Positions 30,247-38,511 of a stretch of 64,000 bases of DNA are shown one piece after another (the stretch's first letter is position 1; each line of letters begins with the position of its first letter). The notes below the pieces were generated by a model. The model did no database searches. It was not told the DNA's origin and saw only the letters and a program-made list of their open reading frames with translations. The position numbers and the translations under genes are program-made. This DNA is from Allobrachymonas denitrificans DSM 15123. GTDB lineage: Bacteria; Pseudomonadota; Gammaproteobacteria; Burkholderiales; Burkholderiaceae_C. The stretch lies in the NCBI RefSeq assembly GCF_900110225.1, contig NZ_FOCW01000006.1, positions 47,034 to 111,033 of the forward strand, written 5' to 3'.

Positions 30247-31095
30247 TCAGGGCAGTTCCACGTCGCGCATGCGCGCGGCGATGGTGCCGGCCCGGCTGTT
30301 GAGGTAGCCGGAGTTGAAGTTCTGTTCGTAGTAGCGCGGGCGCGGCAGCATCACGGCCAGCTTGGCTGCCTCGTAGGCGGAGAGCTGCGCGGCAGACTTG
30401 CGGAAGTAGTAGCGCGCAGCTGCTTCGGCGCCGAAGATGCCTTCGCCCCATTCCACGTTGTTCAGGTAGATCTCGAGGATGCGCTCCTTGTCCAGCAGCA
30501 GTTCCAGGTACTGCGTGAACACCAGTTCCTGCCCCTTGCGCAGCAGATTGCGCTCGGGCGACAGCAGCAGGTTCTTGGCGAGTTGCTGGGTGATGGTGGA
30601 GCCGCCGTAGATCTTGGGGGCCGGCAGCGTGATGCCGGGAGGCGTGATGGAGCCATCGGCAATGCCGCGCAGCTGCGGGTCCACCGGTTTGCCGCGCTTT
30701 TCGAGGCGTTCGACCTTCTTGCGGGCGCGTTCGCGTGCCTGCTCGATGCGCGCTTGCGCCTGCTGCAGGCGTTGCTGGTTGCGCGCTTCGGCGGCTGCAT
30801 TGCGGGCGCGTGCCTGCTCGATGGCCTCCCACTCCACTCCCTGGTGGTTGACGAAGTCGCTGTCCTCCGACGCGATCACGGCGCGCTTGAGGTTGTCCGA
30901 GATGTCGTCATAGGGCACCCACTGCTGGCCCCAGGAGAGTTTGCCGCTGGCCACCACGCGCGCCATTTCGGAGCGCTGGAAGGTGGTGGACTGCGGATCG
31001 ACCACGCGCATGAGCGCGATGCGGACGAAGAAGAACAGCTGCAGCAGGATGCCGGCCAGCAGCATCCAGCCGAGCAGGCGGAAAAAACGCTTCAT
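30247..31095 (-). CDS. mtgA: Monofunctional peptidoglycan glycosyltransferase MtgA with coiled-coil insertion
   Basis: GT51 lipid II polymerase of 282 residues, anchored by one N-terminal membrane segment (about 7-28). Catalytic motif 1 contains [10 protein letters not shown] (Glu77). Motif 2 is [13 protein letters not shown] (about 164-176). Motif 3 is in [10 protein letters not shown]. Between motifs 1 and 2 lies an unusual insertion of about 50 residues (about 92-160), highly charged and alanine-rich with many Q, R and E, predicted to form a coiled coil, followed by a proline-rich hinge. The ATG giving M-K-R-F-F-R-L-L-G was chosen since the membrane segment follows; the upstream open part lacks similarity. 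Confidence 0.9.
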   Translation of the reverse strand: MKRFFRLLGWMLLAGILLQLFFFVRIALMRVVDPQSTTFQRSEMARVVASGKLSWGQQWVPYDDISDNLKRAVIASEDSDFVNHQGVEWEAIEQARARNAAAEARNQQRLQQAQARIEQARERARKKVERLEKRGKPVDPQLRGIADGSITPPGITLPAPKIYGGSTITQQLAKNLLLSPERNLLRKGQELVFTQYLELLLDKERILEIYLNNVEWGEGIFGAEAAARYYFRKSAAQLSAYEAAKLAVMLPRPRYYEQNFNSGYLNSRAGTIAARMRDVELP

Positions 31096-31165
31096 CGTGG
31101 CGCCTTTCGTGCTGCCAGTGCATGCGGCATCACTCTCGACGAAAGGGGGCGGGACACGGGGTTCA

Positions 31166-32359
31166 TCACGCTGTCTTGTTTGCGGGTGCATCCACCAGGG
31201 CGCGCAGTTCGGCCAGCACCGGAGTGGTATCCGGCGTCACGCCGCGCCACAGGGCGAAGGCCAGGGCGGCCTGTTCCACCAGCATGCCAAGGCCGTCGCG
31301 CGAAGTGGCGCCGCAGGCCTGGGCGTGCTGCAGAAAGGGCAGGGCGGCTGCACCATACATCATGTCATAGGCCAGCGCACCCGAGGCGAAACGGCGTGCC
31401 GGCAGTAGCAACGGTGTGCCGCCCAGACTGCTGGCGGTGCCGTTCAGGATGATGTCGAAGGCGTCCAGGTTGTCAGTAGCCGCATGGGCAGGGGTGGCAG
31501 CGGAGGAGGGCAGCGGCGATGCCGCAGCTTGTGCGCTTGCCGCCAGAGCAATCTGGGGCGTGAGCGGGAGGGGTGCGTCTTCCAGCACGGCGGCCAGGGC
31601 ACAGGCGCGCAGCTGCACGCCATGCTCCGCCGCGACCGCGGCGTGCTGTTGCACCAGTTGTTCGGCCTTGCCCACGCTGCGGTTGGCCACCGTCACGCTG
31701 GCAGGTGTTTCCGCCAGCAGGGCGCCCAGTACGCCGGCAGACGCGCCTCCGGCGCCCAGCAGCAGCACGTGGCGTCCGGCCAGCGCCACGCCGGCGTTGT
31801 GGCGGATGTCGCGCATCAGGCCGGCGCCGTCGGTGTTGTCGGCGTGCAGACGCATGCCTTCGGCTTCCTGACGCCAGACCAGCGTATTGGCGGCCTGCGC
31901 CAGTTCTGCCCGTGTGCTGCGCACATCGGCGGCGGCAAATGCTTCCAGCTTGAACGGCACCGTCACATTGGCACCACCGTAGCCCTCGGCGCGCAGGCGC
32001 TCCAGCGTGGCGGCAAAGCCGTCCACGGGGCTGTCGATGGCGATGTAGCGGAGGTGCTGCCCGGTCTGCTCCGCAAAGCGTGCGTGGATCCACGGCGAGC
32101 GGCTGTGGCTCACCGGGTGGCCGATCACGCCGTAGCGCGCGGGCGAGCCCGTGCTTCCATCCGACGGGATACTGCGTGCAGCAGGTGCAGCAGGTGCAGC
32201 AGGTGCAGCAGGTGCAGCAGGTGCAGCAGGTGCAGCAGGGGCAGCAGGGGCAGCAGGGGCAGCAGGGGCAGCAGGTGCAGCAGGGGCTCCCGTTGCCGGA
32301 GTTGCGCCGGAAAGCGTGTCAGCAGAAGAAGCGGAGGGAGAGGCAGGAATGGCAGGCAT
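31166..32359 (-). CDS. aroE: Shikimate dehydrogenase AroE with Ala-Pro repeat arm
   Basis: Reduces 3-dehydroshikimate with NADPH in aromatic amino-acid synthesis. The enzyme core starts near residue 72 ([14 protein letters not shown], the shikimate-binding motif), with the catalytic Lys in V-T-V-P-F-K, N-T-D-G-A-G-L and the NADP loop G-A-G-G-A-S. Ahead of it are about 70 residues consisting mostly of (Ala-Pro-Ala) units coded by a 9-bp DNA repeat. A second Ala/Ser/Pro-rich insertion of about 35 residues precedes F-D-I-I-L-N-G-T. No start codon lies close to the core, so the ATG at 32359, 7 bp after the exonuclease stop, is the likely start and the arm is translated. Confidence 0.92.
   Translation of the reverse strand: MPAIPASPSASSADTLSGATPATGAPAAPAAPAAPAAPAAPAAPAAPAAPAAPAAPAAPAARSIPSDGSTGSPARYGVIGHPVSHSRSPWIHARFAEQTGQHLRYIAIDSPVDGFAATLERLRAEGYGGANVTVPFKLEAFAAADVRSTRAELAQAANTLVWRQEAEGMRLHADNTDGAGLMRDIRHNAGVALAGRHVLLLGAGGASAGVLGALLAETPASVTVANRSVGKAEQLVQQHAAVAAEHGVQLRACALAAVLEDAPLPLTPQIALAASAQAAASPLPSSAATPAHAATDNLDAFDIILNGTASSLGGTPLLLPARRFASGALAYDMMYGAAALPFLQHAQACGATSRDGLGMLVEQAALAFALWRGVTPDTTPVLAELRALVDAPANKTA
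32176..32283. repeat. 9-bp tandem repeat, 12 copies, in frame within aroE
   Basis: Plus-strand unit GTGCAGCAG or GGGCAGCAG. Units 1-7 are GTG-type, 8-11 GGG-type, and 12 GTG-type, with no interruption over 108 bp. On the minus strand each unit encodes Ala-Pro-Ala in aroE. Because the unit is a multiple of three, slippage would change arm length without a frameshift, as at variable-number tandem repeat loci. Confidence 0.95.
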
Positions 32360-32366
32360 GGCAGAT

Positions 32367-34457
32367 TCAGACCGTCTGGCCCGGTGTGCCGTCGGCTTCG
32401 GGCTCGTTCACGTCCACGGCGATATGCAGCGGACCGGCGTCAAGCTCCATGGTATCGTCCTCGGACTCGTCTGCCGGCACGATGGCCTGGGCGTCATCAT
32501 CCAGGCGCGCGATGACACTGCCGTTGACGTCCAGCGCCATCAGGTTGACGCCACCCAGACGTACGCGCACCTGCGCATTGCGCGGCAGGCCGTCGGCGCC
32601 GATCACGTTGATCACCAGCGGCAGCGTGTTGGCACGCACCAGACCGTCCTTGATCACGCTGCAGTCCAGCTCGGTGATGCTGTTGCGCTGCACATGCTGC
32701 AGCGTCCAGAAGCGTTCCATGCTGGCCTGATAGGCGTTGTAGCCGGAGTATGCGGCGTCGAAGCCGGAGATGATGCCGAACAGGGCGGCATCCTTGGGCT
32801 TGAACGGAGCGGCCAGCGCCGCGGTGGCCCCATGGCGGATGGCGGCAATCAGCTGCCACTGGTTCAGCAGGTCCACATAGCGGCGCAGCGGCGAGGTGCT
32901 CCAGGCGTAGCAGGGTACGCCCAGGCCGGCATGCGGCAGCGCCTTGGTGCCCATGCGCACCTTGACGCCGGGTGCCAGCGCCGCCTGGCTGCGGTAAATG
33001 CCGGGAATGCCGCCATTGGCCAGCAGCTGGCCCCAGTGGTGGTTCACCAGAATCATGGCCTCGGACACCATCAGGTCCAGCGGCGCGCCGCGCTGACGGA
33101 TCTCGATCTGCACGGTTTCGCTGCCGTCCGGCGGCGTTTCCTTGAGCGCATCGTCGCGCAGCAGGCGGAAGTTGAAATCCGGGCGGGTAAAGGTTTCGGG
33201 CTTGCCGCGCACGATTTCGCGCTGCGCCTTCAGATGCTGCGCCAGGCGCCACAGAAAGCCCAGTGCCGGGCGGTGCGCCTGCAGCTGTGCCTGCGGCTCA
33301 GGCGTGTCAGCGGGGGCTGCCAGCCATTCCGGTGTGGCCACGGTTTCCAGCTGGTCCAGCCGCAGGTTGTCCACGACCGGCACGCGTTCGATGCGGTTTT
33401 CCGTACCCTGCAGCTCCAGCGTGGCCTCGTCGAAGGTGGCGTAGAAGGACAGGGCGGGGCGCGGCTGGCCGGCGCCCAGGGTGTAGTGCTGCACCACCTC
33501 ATGCGGCAGCATGGTGATCTTGTAGCCCGGCATGTAGACCGTGGACATGCGCTGGCGCGCCACCGCGTCGATGGCATCGCCCGGCTGCACGGCCAGGCCC
33601 GGCGCCGCAATGTGGATGCCCAGTGTGACCGTGCCACTGCCGAGGCCGCTCACGGACAGCGCGTCGTCGATCTCGGTGGTGCTGGAATCGTCGATGGAGA
33701 AGGCCTGCACCTCGGCCAGCGGCAATTCGGAATCATCGATGCGCGCAGCCTGCAGCGCCGGAAAGCCCGTGCCCTTGGGGAAGTGCTCGAACAGGAAGCG
33801 CTGCCAGTGGAACTCGTAGGGCGAGTGGATGGCACCGGCGCGCTGCAGCAGGTCCAGCGGCGCCATCTGCGCTTCCTTGGAGGCATGCACCACGGCCTTG
33901 TACTCGGGCGCGTTCTTGTCCGGTTTGAACAGGATCTTGTAGAGCTGCTCGCGGATCGGCTCCGGGCACTGGCCCTGCACCAGCTCGGCCGCCCAGGCAT
34001 CGATCTGCGCCTGGATGCGGGCCTTTTTCTCGATGGCGGCCAGCGCCTGCTGCACGATCTCGGCGGGCGCCTTCTTGAAACGCCCCTTGGCACCGCCAGC
34101 ACGGCGGAAATAGTGCGGCGCATGGAACAGCGCCAGCAGCGTGGCGGCCTGCTCCACCAGTGTGGGCGGATCCTGGAAATAGTCGCGCGCAACGTCGATG
34201 AAGGTGAATTCGTCCTCGGGGGCGAATTCCCACAGCAGCTGCACATCCACCTCCTGGCTCAGCGCGAGTGCCTGCGCCAGCAACTCGGCCGGTGCCGGCT
34301 TCTCGAACGTGAGCACGATGTGCGCGTGTTTGACCTTCACGCGCTTGCCGGAATCCAGCTCGATCTGGGAGGAACTGTCCGCCTGGGACAGGATGCGGCC
34401 GGCGAGAAACTTGCCGGAATCTTCGAACATTGCAAACATGGGGCGGTATTTTCCCAT
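32367..34457 (-). CDS. RNase II-family (RNB) exoribonuclease
   Basis: A 696-residue 3'-5' exoribonuclease of the RNB family. The N-terminal ~230 residues are a cold-shock-like plus helical region. The catalytic RNB domain (about 240-600) carries the acidic motif F-S-I-D-D-S-S-T-T-E-I-D-D-A-L-S-V, in which the Asp residues bind magnesium. The P-L-R-R-Y-V-D-L-L-N-Q-W-Q motif follows, and a small S1-like end (about 610-690) is present. It is shorter than RNase R and typical of betaproteobacterial RNB proteins called RNase II. The start could also be the ATG 18 bp downstream (M-F-A-M-F-E-D). Upstream lies the hairpin at 34471-34490; aroE follows after 7 bp. Confidence 0.88.
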   Translation of the reverse strand: MGKYRPMFAMFEDSGKFLAGRILSQADSSSQIELDSGKRVKVKHAHIVLTFEKPAPAELLAQALALSQEVDVQLLWEFAPEDEFTFIDVARDYFQDPPTLVEQAATLLALFHAPHYFRRAGGAKGRFKKAPAEIVQQALAAIEKKARIQAQIDAWAAELVQGQCPEPIREQLYKILFKPDKNAPEYKAVVHASKEAQMAPLDLLQRAGAIHSPYEFHWQRFLFEHFPKGTGFPALQAARIDDSELPLAEVQAFSIDDSSTTEIDDALSVSGLGSGTVTLGIHIAAPGLAVQPGDAIDAVARQRMSTVYMPGYKITMLPHEVVQHYTLGAGQPRPALSFYATFDEATLELQGTENRIERVPVVDNLRLDQLETVATPEWLAAPADTPEPQAQLQAHRPALGFLWRLAQHLKAQREIVRGKPETFTRPDFNFRLLRDDALKETPPDGSETVQIEIRQRGAPLDLMVSEAMILVNHHWGQLLANGGIPGIYRSQAALAPGVKVRMGTKALPHAGLGVPCYAWSTSPLRRYVDLLNQWQLIAAIRHGATAALAAPFKPKDAALFGIISGFDAAYSGYNAYQASMERFWTLQHVQRNSITELDCSVIKDGLVRANTLPLVINVIGADGLPRNAQVRVRLGGVNLMALDVNGSVIARLDDDAQAIVPADESEDDTMELDAGPLHIAVDVNEPEADGTPGQTV

Positions 34458-34470
34458 GCCTGCGCCGTTG

Positions 34471-34490
34471 CCGCCGAAAGTTTTCGGCGG
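34471..34490. repeat. Palindrome before the RNase II gene
   Basis: CCGCCGAAA and TTTCGGCGG are exact complements separated by two bases. The hairpin lies between the luxR-type stop and the exonuclease ATG on the minus strand, 13 bp upstream of that ATG. It lacks a T-run, so it is more likely a processing or translational-control element than a terminator. Confidence 0.5.
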
Positions 34491-34505
34491 GGAGTTGCAG
34501 GGCCT

Positions 34506-35210
34506 TTATTGGGGTGTCGGCAACTGCATCAGATCGGCCTCGGTGAGCTTGCGCCCGGCCACGCCCAGCTTGCCGCGCGCGCGCTGGATCAGTTCGCGCA
34601 CATAGTGCACGCTCAGGTTCAGGTCGCGGGCAATGGCCTTGGGCGCCTCGCCACGCACATTGCGCACGCACACCTCCATCTCGCGCCGGGTGAGCGGAGT
34701 GACGCAGGTGCGCGAGCTTTGCTGCGGCAGCCGCTCCACATGCTCTTCCTGCCAGCGATACAGGTGCGAGGGCAACTCGAACTTGATGCGTTCGGTGTCG
34801 TTGAAGGTGAAGGGCTGGTCGGTGCCAAGCCGGAAAAAGCCCATCCAGGCCAGCCCGTAGGAGTTCTCCACACCGGACAGCACGAAATGCCTGATGCCGA
34901 AGCGCCGGAAGAACTCGCCCATGATCTCGTTCGAGCGCTGGGTAGCTGTGCGGCGCCGGGGCGCCTGTGTGCTGTCGCCGAACAGGTCGGCGACGGAGAC
35001 GGCCTGCGGTTCCCACGGAAAATCCAGGAACAACTGGGCCACGCGGTCGTGTGGCGCGACTTCGGCATAGTCTGCCACGAACTGCTGGGGCAGGCCCTGC
35101 AGCCAGATGATTTCGTCAACGACGATCTGACCATTCTCGCGATGTCCGCGACCGGCAAATACGGCATCAAAGCGTACCCGGTTCGCCAGCGCGAGGATTG
35201 ATGCTTCCAT
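34506..35210 (-). CDS. LuxR-type HTH transcriptional regulator
   Basis: A 234-residue protein with a C-terminal LuxR/NarL helix-turn-helix (about 165-215: T-P-L-T-R-R-E-M-E-V-C, then A-P-K-A-I-A-R-D-L-N-L-S-V-H-Y-V-R-E-L-I-Q-R-A). The N-terminal ~150 residues are a sensory domain I cannot assign. It contains F-G-I-R-H-F-V-L-S-G-V and W-M-G-F-F-R-L, faintly PAS- or autoinducer-domain-like, but I do not see the set of residues typical of acyl-homoserine-lactone receptors. An A-G-G-A ribosome site precedes the ATG. A 20-bp palindrome 30 bp upstream suggests autoregulation. No luxI-like gene is nearby. Confidence 0.8.
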   Translation of the reverse strand: MEASILALANRVRFDAVFAGRGHRENGQIVVDEIIWLQGLPQQFVADYAEVAPHDRVAQLFLDFPWEPQAVSVADLFGDSTQAPRRRTATQRSNEIMGEFFRRFGIRHFVLSGVENSYGLAWMGFFRLGTDQPFTFNDTERIKFELPSHLYRWQEEHVERLPQQSSRTCVTPLTRREMEVCVRNVRGEAPKAIARDLNLSVHYVRELIQRARGKLGVAGRKLTEADLMQLPTPQ

Positions 35211-35239
35211 GTTACATTCCTGCTGGGTTTTCCGAAAAC

Positions 35240-35259
35240 GGTGTAATTAAAGATACACC
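35240..35259. promoter_or_regulatory. 20-bp palindromic operator upstream of the luxR-type gene
   Basis: GGTGTA, eight bases, TACACC: a perfect 6+8+6 inverted repeat, lux-box sized, lying 30 bp before the regulator's start codon in a distinctly AT-rich 145-bp gap. Further GTGTAA/TTACAC half-sites occur at 35281-35286, and an ACCTTGT direct repeat at 35257-35263 and 35275-35281. Confidence 0.5.
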
Positions 35260-35312
35260 TTGTAAATTCAGATTACCTTGTTACACGGAAATGTAAATAG
35301 TAGGGATGCCCC

Positions 35313-35347
35313 AATTTTGGGGTTTCGCGGGTTATCACCCCCAAATT
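35313..35347 (-). terminator. Hairpin after the esterase gene
   Basis: AATTTTGGGG (35313-35322) pairs with CCCCCAAATT (35338-35347) with one mismatch and a 15-nt loop, just past the esterase stop on the minus strand. The T-rich flank is within the stem; termination is plausible but unproven. Confidence 0.35.
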
Positions 35348-35355
35348 ACCGGTTT

Positions 35356-36012
35356 TCAGGGATGCGGCTTGTTGTCGCCTTCCAACAGCCCGATTTGTCG
35401 GGCCAGTCGGGGCCAATGCACGGGAAAGTCGCTGATGGCGTGATCGTTTCCGGGAAGCACCGTCTGGGTGGCATGCGCGTGGCGGGCCGTCATTTCGTGC
35501 CAGTCCAGCACCTCGTCGCCTTCGCAGATCAGGGCCCAGGCGGGGGCATGGGTGCTGTCGGCCTGACGCTTCTGCTCCAGAGCCAATGTCTCCGATTCGA
35601 TCACATTCAGTTCGTCGATGTACTCCGGTTTGAAATGGAAATGCTCCTCGGGTGCGTGCCAGGCCGTGTTGTCGCCGATGTAGCGCGCGAGGTCGCGCCC
35701 CGGGTGCACGGCAGGGTTGAGCAGCAGGCTGCGCCAGCCCTTGCGTGCCGCCATGGCGGCCGCGTAGAAGCCGCCCAGCGACGAGCCGATGACCAGGGTG
35801 CCGGCCTGTGGCCAGTCCCGGGTCAGCTGCTCCATCAGCGCCATGGCAGCCGCCGGAGAGGGGGGCAGTTGCGGGCAGCACCAGACGATGTCGGCCCGGT
35901 TCGCGTGGATCCATGCTTGCACATGGCGCGCCTTGGCCGATTGCGGCGAGGAACGGAAGCCATGCAGGTACAGCACATGGCTGACGCGCGGCTGCGCGGG
36001 AGTCAGGCCCAT
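35356..36012 (-). CDS. YqiA-family alpha/beta-hydrolase esterase
   Basis: A 218-residue serine hydrolase of the UPF0227/YqiA family. The N-terminus contains V-L-Y-L-H-G-F-R-S-S-P, the nucleophile elbow is G-S-S-L-G (Ser78), and the C-terminal G-N-D-H supplies the catalytic histidine; the Asp is in the E-G-D-E-V segment. YqiA hydrolyses short acyl and palmitoyl-CoA-type esters in E. coli; the natural substrate is unclear. The start codon overlaps the end of the M61 peptidase gene by 10 bp, so the two are co-translated. Confidence 0.85.
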   Translation of the reverse strand: MGLTPAQPRVSHVLYLHGFRSSPQSAKARHVQAWIHANRADIVWCCPQLPPSPAAAMALMEQLTRDWPQAGTLVIGSSLGGFYAAAMAARKGWRSLLLNPAVHPGRDLARYIGDNTAWHAPEEHFHFKPEYIDELNVIESETLALEQKRQADSTHAPAWALICEGDEVLDWHEMTARHAHATQTVLPGNDHAISDFPVHWPRLARQIGLLEGDNKPHP

Positions 36013-37841
36013 GGCCAGCCTTTCTGGCGTTCTCCGGCCTTCTTGCGCTGACTGGCAGCAGGCTCCAGCTTCCATTGCTGCACGGCCTCGGCGGGCAGGG
36101 TGAGGGGCAGTCGCAGCAGCATGCGGTCGCGTGCCACCAGGGCAGTGCAGCGGCGCTCCTGCGGTTTGCGGCCGGGCGGAAGGTAGGCTTGCACATCGGC
36201 CAGATTGCCCACGCGCCAGGCCGCATGGCTGCCCTTGGCCACATCGGCGTCGGCCAGTTCGATGCCCAGCCATTCGTCGCCGGCGGCCATGCCTGCGTGC
36301 TCGGCAGCTCCGCCGCGGGCAACGCCCTGCACACTGATGCTGGCGCCCTCCTTGCAGCGCAGTCCCCACTGGCGAGCCAGCGGGGCGGGTGACTGCACGA
36401 TGCGCACGCCGGCGCGGCGCAGCAGCTTTTCCAGTGGCAGTTCGTCCGTGCCGTGCACCCACTCGCGCAGTTCGCGTGCAAAGCTGCGGCCGCCCAGTTC
36501 CTGCAGCACGGCCGCCACGTCGCCTTCGCTCATGCCGCGCAGCGGCTTCTGCTTTGCGTAGCAGCGCTGGTAGAGCGCACGCATCACCGCATCGAGTGAG
36601 GTGCGGCCTTCCTGGCGCAGCGTCAGGTCCAGGCACAGTCCGAGCAGTGCGCCCTTGGTGTAGTAGCTGACGGTGGCATTGGGGGTGTTGGCGTCCTGAC
36701 GGTAATACTTGGTCCAGGCCTCGAAGCTGGCCTGCGCCAGGCTGTGGATGGCGCGGCCCGGCATGGCCTGCACGCTGTCCACCGCCTTGTTCAGTTGCTT
36801 GAGGTAGCCGGCCACGTCGACACAGCCGGCGCGCAGCAGCAGCAGGTCGTCGTAATAGCTGGTGAAACCCTCGAAGAACCAGAGCAGGTCGGTGTAGTTC
36901 TCGCGCCCGTAGTGGTAGGGCACCAGTTCCGCCGGGCGCAGCCGCTTGACGTTCCAGGCGTGGAAGTACTCGTGGCTGATCAGGCCGAGCAGGGTGATGT
37001 AGTCGTCGCCGGGCGTTTCGCCGGGGCGGGGCAGTGCCTTGCGGCCGGCAATCAGCGCGGTGCTGTTCAGGTGTTCCAGGCCGCCATAGCCTTCGTCCAC
37101 CGTGCGCAGCATGAACACGTAGCGCTGGAATGGCACGGCCTTGGCCGGCCGCTCGCCATGCCAGAAGCGCATGGCGGCTTCGCAGATGCGGCGCGTGTCG
37201 GCAATCAGGCGTTCTCCGTCGAACGCGGGCGGCGGGCTGGCGATGACGAAGCGGTGCGGCACGCCGCAGACGTTGAAATCGGCACTCCAGAAGTCCCCCA
37301 TCTCGAACGGGCTGTCGGCCAGGGTGTCGTAGTCGGGCGCCAGATAGCTGCCGAAGCCGCGCTTGCCGGTGTCGCGCGCGCTCAGGCCGGTGGCGAGCCG
37401 CCACTGCTTGTTCGGCGAGGCGACCTCGATCAGGTGGGGCACATGGGTCTGCCCGCACACCTGCAGGCACAGGCTGGTGGGGTTGAAGAAACCGCGTGCG
37501 GCGTCGAGCCAGGCGGTGCGCACGGAGTCGTCGTGGGCATAGACCTGGTAGCGCAGCTCCAGCGGGGCACCGGGCAGGCAGGCGATCTGCCAGCGCTGCT
37601 TGTCCAGCTGGCGGATGGCGCAGGGCTTGCCGTTCTGGCTGGCTTCCAGACACTGCAGGTGCTTGCTGAACTCGCGCACCAGATAGCTGCCGGGGATCCA
37701 GACGGGCAGCGTCACTTCCTGGCGGATCGTCGGCTCGGCGACCAGCAGCGTGACGTGAAACAGGTGGGTGTGGGGCTCGGGCGCGCTGACGCGGTAGTGC
37801 AATGGCACGCCAGCCGCGAGGGAGGGCTTGTGTTTGGACAT
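36003..37841 (-). CDS. M61-family glycyl aminopeptidase
   Basis: A 612-residue metallopeptidase with the M61 architecture: an N-terminal beta domain (P-V-W-I-P-G-S-Y-L-V-R-E-F is a family signature), a thermolysin-like domain with the zinc motif H-E-Y-F-H-A-W-N (about residues 290-297) and the downstream glutamate in W-F-F-E-G-F-T-S-Y-Y-D-D, and a C-terminal PDZ-like domain (about 480-570). Members release N-terminal glycine or alanine. There is no clear signal peptide, so a cytoplasmic role is likely. The gene overlaps the esterase gene downstream. Confidence 0.9.
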   Translation of the reverse strand: MSKHKPSLAAGVPLHYRVSAPEPHTHLFHVTLLVAEPTIRQEVTLPVWIPGSYLVREFSKHLQCLEASQNGKPCAIRQLDKQRWQIACLPGAPLELRYQVYAHDDSVRTAWLDAARGFFNPTSLCLQVCGQTHVPHLIEVASPNKQWRLATGLSARDTGKRGFGSYLAPDYDTLADSPFEMGDFWSADFNVCGVPHRFVIASPPPAFDGERLIADTRRICEAAMRFWHGERPAKAVPFQRYVFMLRTVDEGYGGLEHLNSTALIAGRKALPRPGETPGDDYITLLGLISHEYFHAWNVKRLRPAELVPYHYGRENYTDLLWFFEGFTSYYDDLLLLRAGCVDVAGYLKQLNKAVDSVQAMPGRAIHSLAQASFEAWTKYYRQDANTPNATVSYYTKGALLGLCLDLTLRQEGRTSLDAVMRALYQRCYAKQKPLRGMSEGDVAAVLQELGGRSFARELREWVHGTDELPLEKLLRRAGVRIVQSPAPLARQWGLRCKEGASISVQGVARGGAAEHAGMAAGDEWLGIELADADVAKGSHAAWRVGNLADVQAYLPPGRKPQERRCTALVARDRMLLRLPLTLPAEAVQQWKLEPAASQRKKAGERQKGWPWA

Positions 37842-37871
37842 GCGGCTAGCATAGCGCAGCCGCGCGCCGCT

Positions 37872-38309
37872 TTACATGGAGCCGGCGGCTCCGGCCAGGC
37901 AGCTCATCACGGCCAGCACGGTGGCATGGAAACGCACGGTGAGCCACTCGCTCAGGCCGGCGCGCTCCCAGGTGCGGTCATCCACCACGTAGCAGATGAC
38001 GAACATGAGGGCGAGGAAAGGCATGCCGGCAGCCGGGTGCATCAGCACGCCGAACCAGCCGGCGAAGGCGGCAAAGGCGCCCCAGATGAAGTGCAGCTTG
38101 GGCGCGTTGACGCCGGAGCGCAGGCCGATGCCCCAGTGTATGCCGCCCAGAAAGGCCACCACGATACCGCCGTAGCTGGCCAGGGCCGCCGCCACGAAGC
38201 CGTGCAGCTCGTCATGCACCAGCCACATCAGCAGGGCCATGATCACCATCGGGATGGTTCCCAGATAGGCGATGGCGCGGATGAAGGTACGGCTGTGTTC
38301 GGGAAGCAT
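37872..38309 (-). CDS. DUF3429 membrane protein
   Basis: A 145-residue protein with about four to five hydrophobic helices (I-R-A-I-A-Y-L-G-T-I-P near the start, then S-Y-G-G-I-V-V-A-F-L-G-G-I-H-W-G, a DUF3429-like signature, followed by two further segments and a C-terminal one). Function unknown. The ATG at 38309 gives a protein starting M-L-P-E-H-S-R-T-F directly before the first helix. A frame open further upstream includes unrelated sequence and the terminator of the neighbouring gene, so it was not used. Confidence 0.8.
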   Translation of the reverse strand: MLPEHSRTFIRAIAYLGTIPMVIMALLMWLVHDELHGFVAAALASYGGIVVAFLGGIHWGIGLRSGVNAPKLHFIWGAFAAFAGWFGVLMHPAAGMPFLALMFVICYVVDDRTWERAGLSEWLTVRFHATVLAVMSCLAGAAGSM

Positions 38310-38436
38310 GCGGTCAGGAATCGAAACACCCCACTGGGCAAGAAGCGGGGTGGGCAGGCAGGTTTCTGGTGGTGCCGGAATCCTTTCTGTCAGCTTACAG
38401 AAAGCTGAATCCCGGGTGCTCGCTCCATTGTGAAAC

Positions 38437-38462
38437 AAAAAAGCGACTCTGGGGGAGTCGCT
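38437..38462 (-). terminator. Rho-independent terminator of the dsbC-like gene
   Basis: On the minus strand an 8-bp stem AGCGACTC/GAGTCGCT (38442-38449 with 38455-38462) closes a 5-nt loop and is followed by six consecutive T (complement of 38437-38442). It lies 49 bp past the stop at 38512. Confidence 0.85.
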
Positions 38463-38511
38463 GGGGTTTTCACGTGGCAAAAAGCACACTTTGGCAGCAG
38501 GAAGCGCCTGC

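Noticed and set aside
32176..32283. Possible CRISPR array in the 9-bp repeats
   Set aside because: Units are adjacent without spacers and lie in frame in aroE, so it is a coding tandem repeat.
32151..35201. Plus-strand frame of about 1000 codons over aroE and RNase II genes
   Set aside because: Opposes conserved minus-strand enzymes; only reflects third-position GC.
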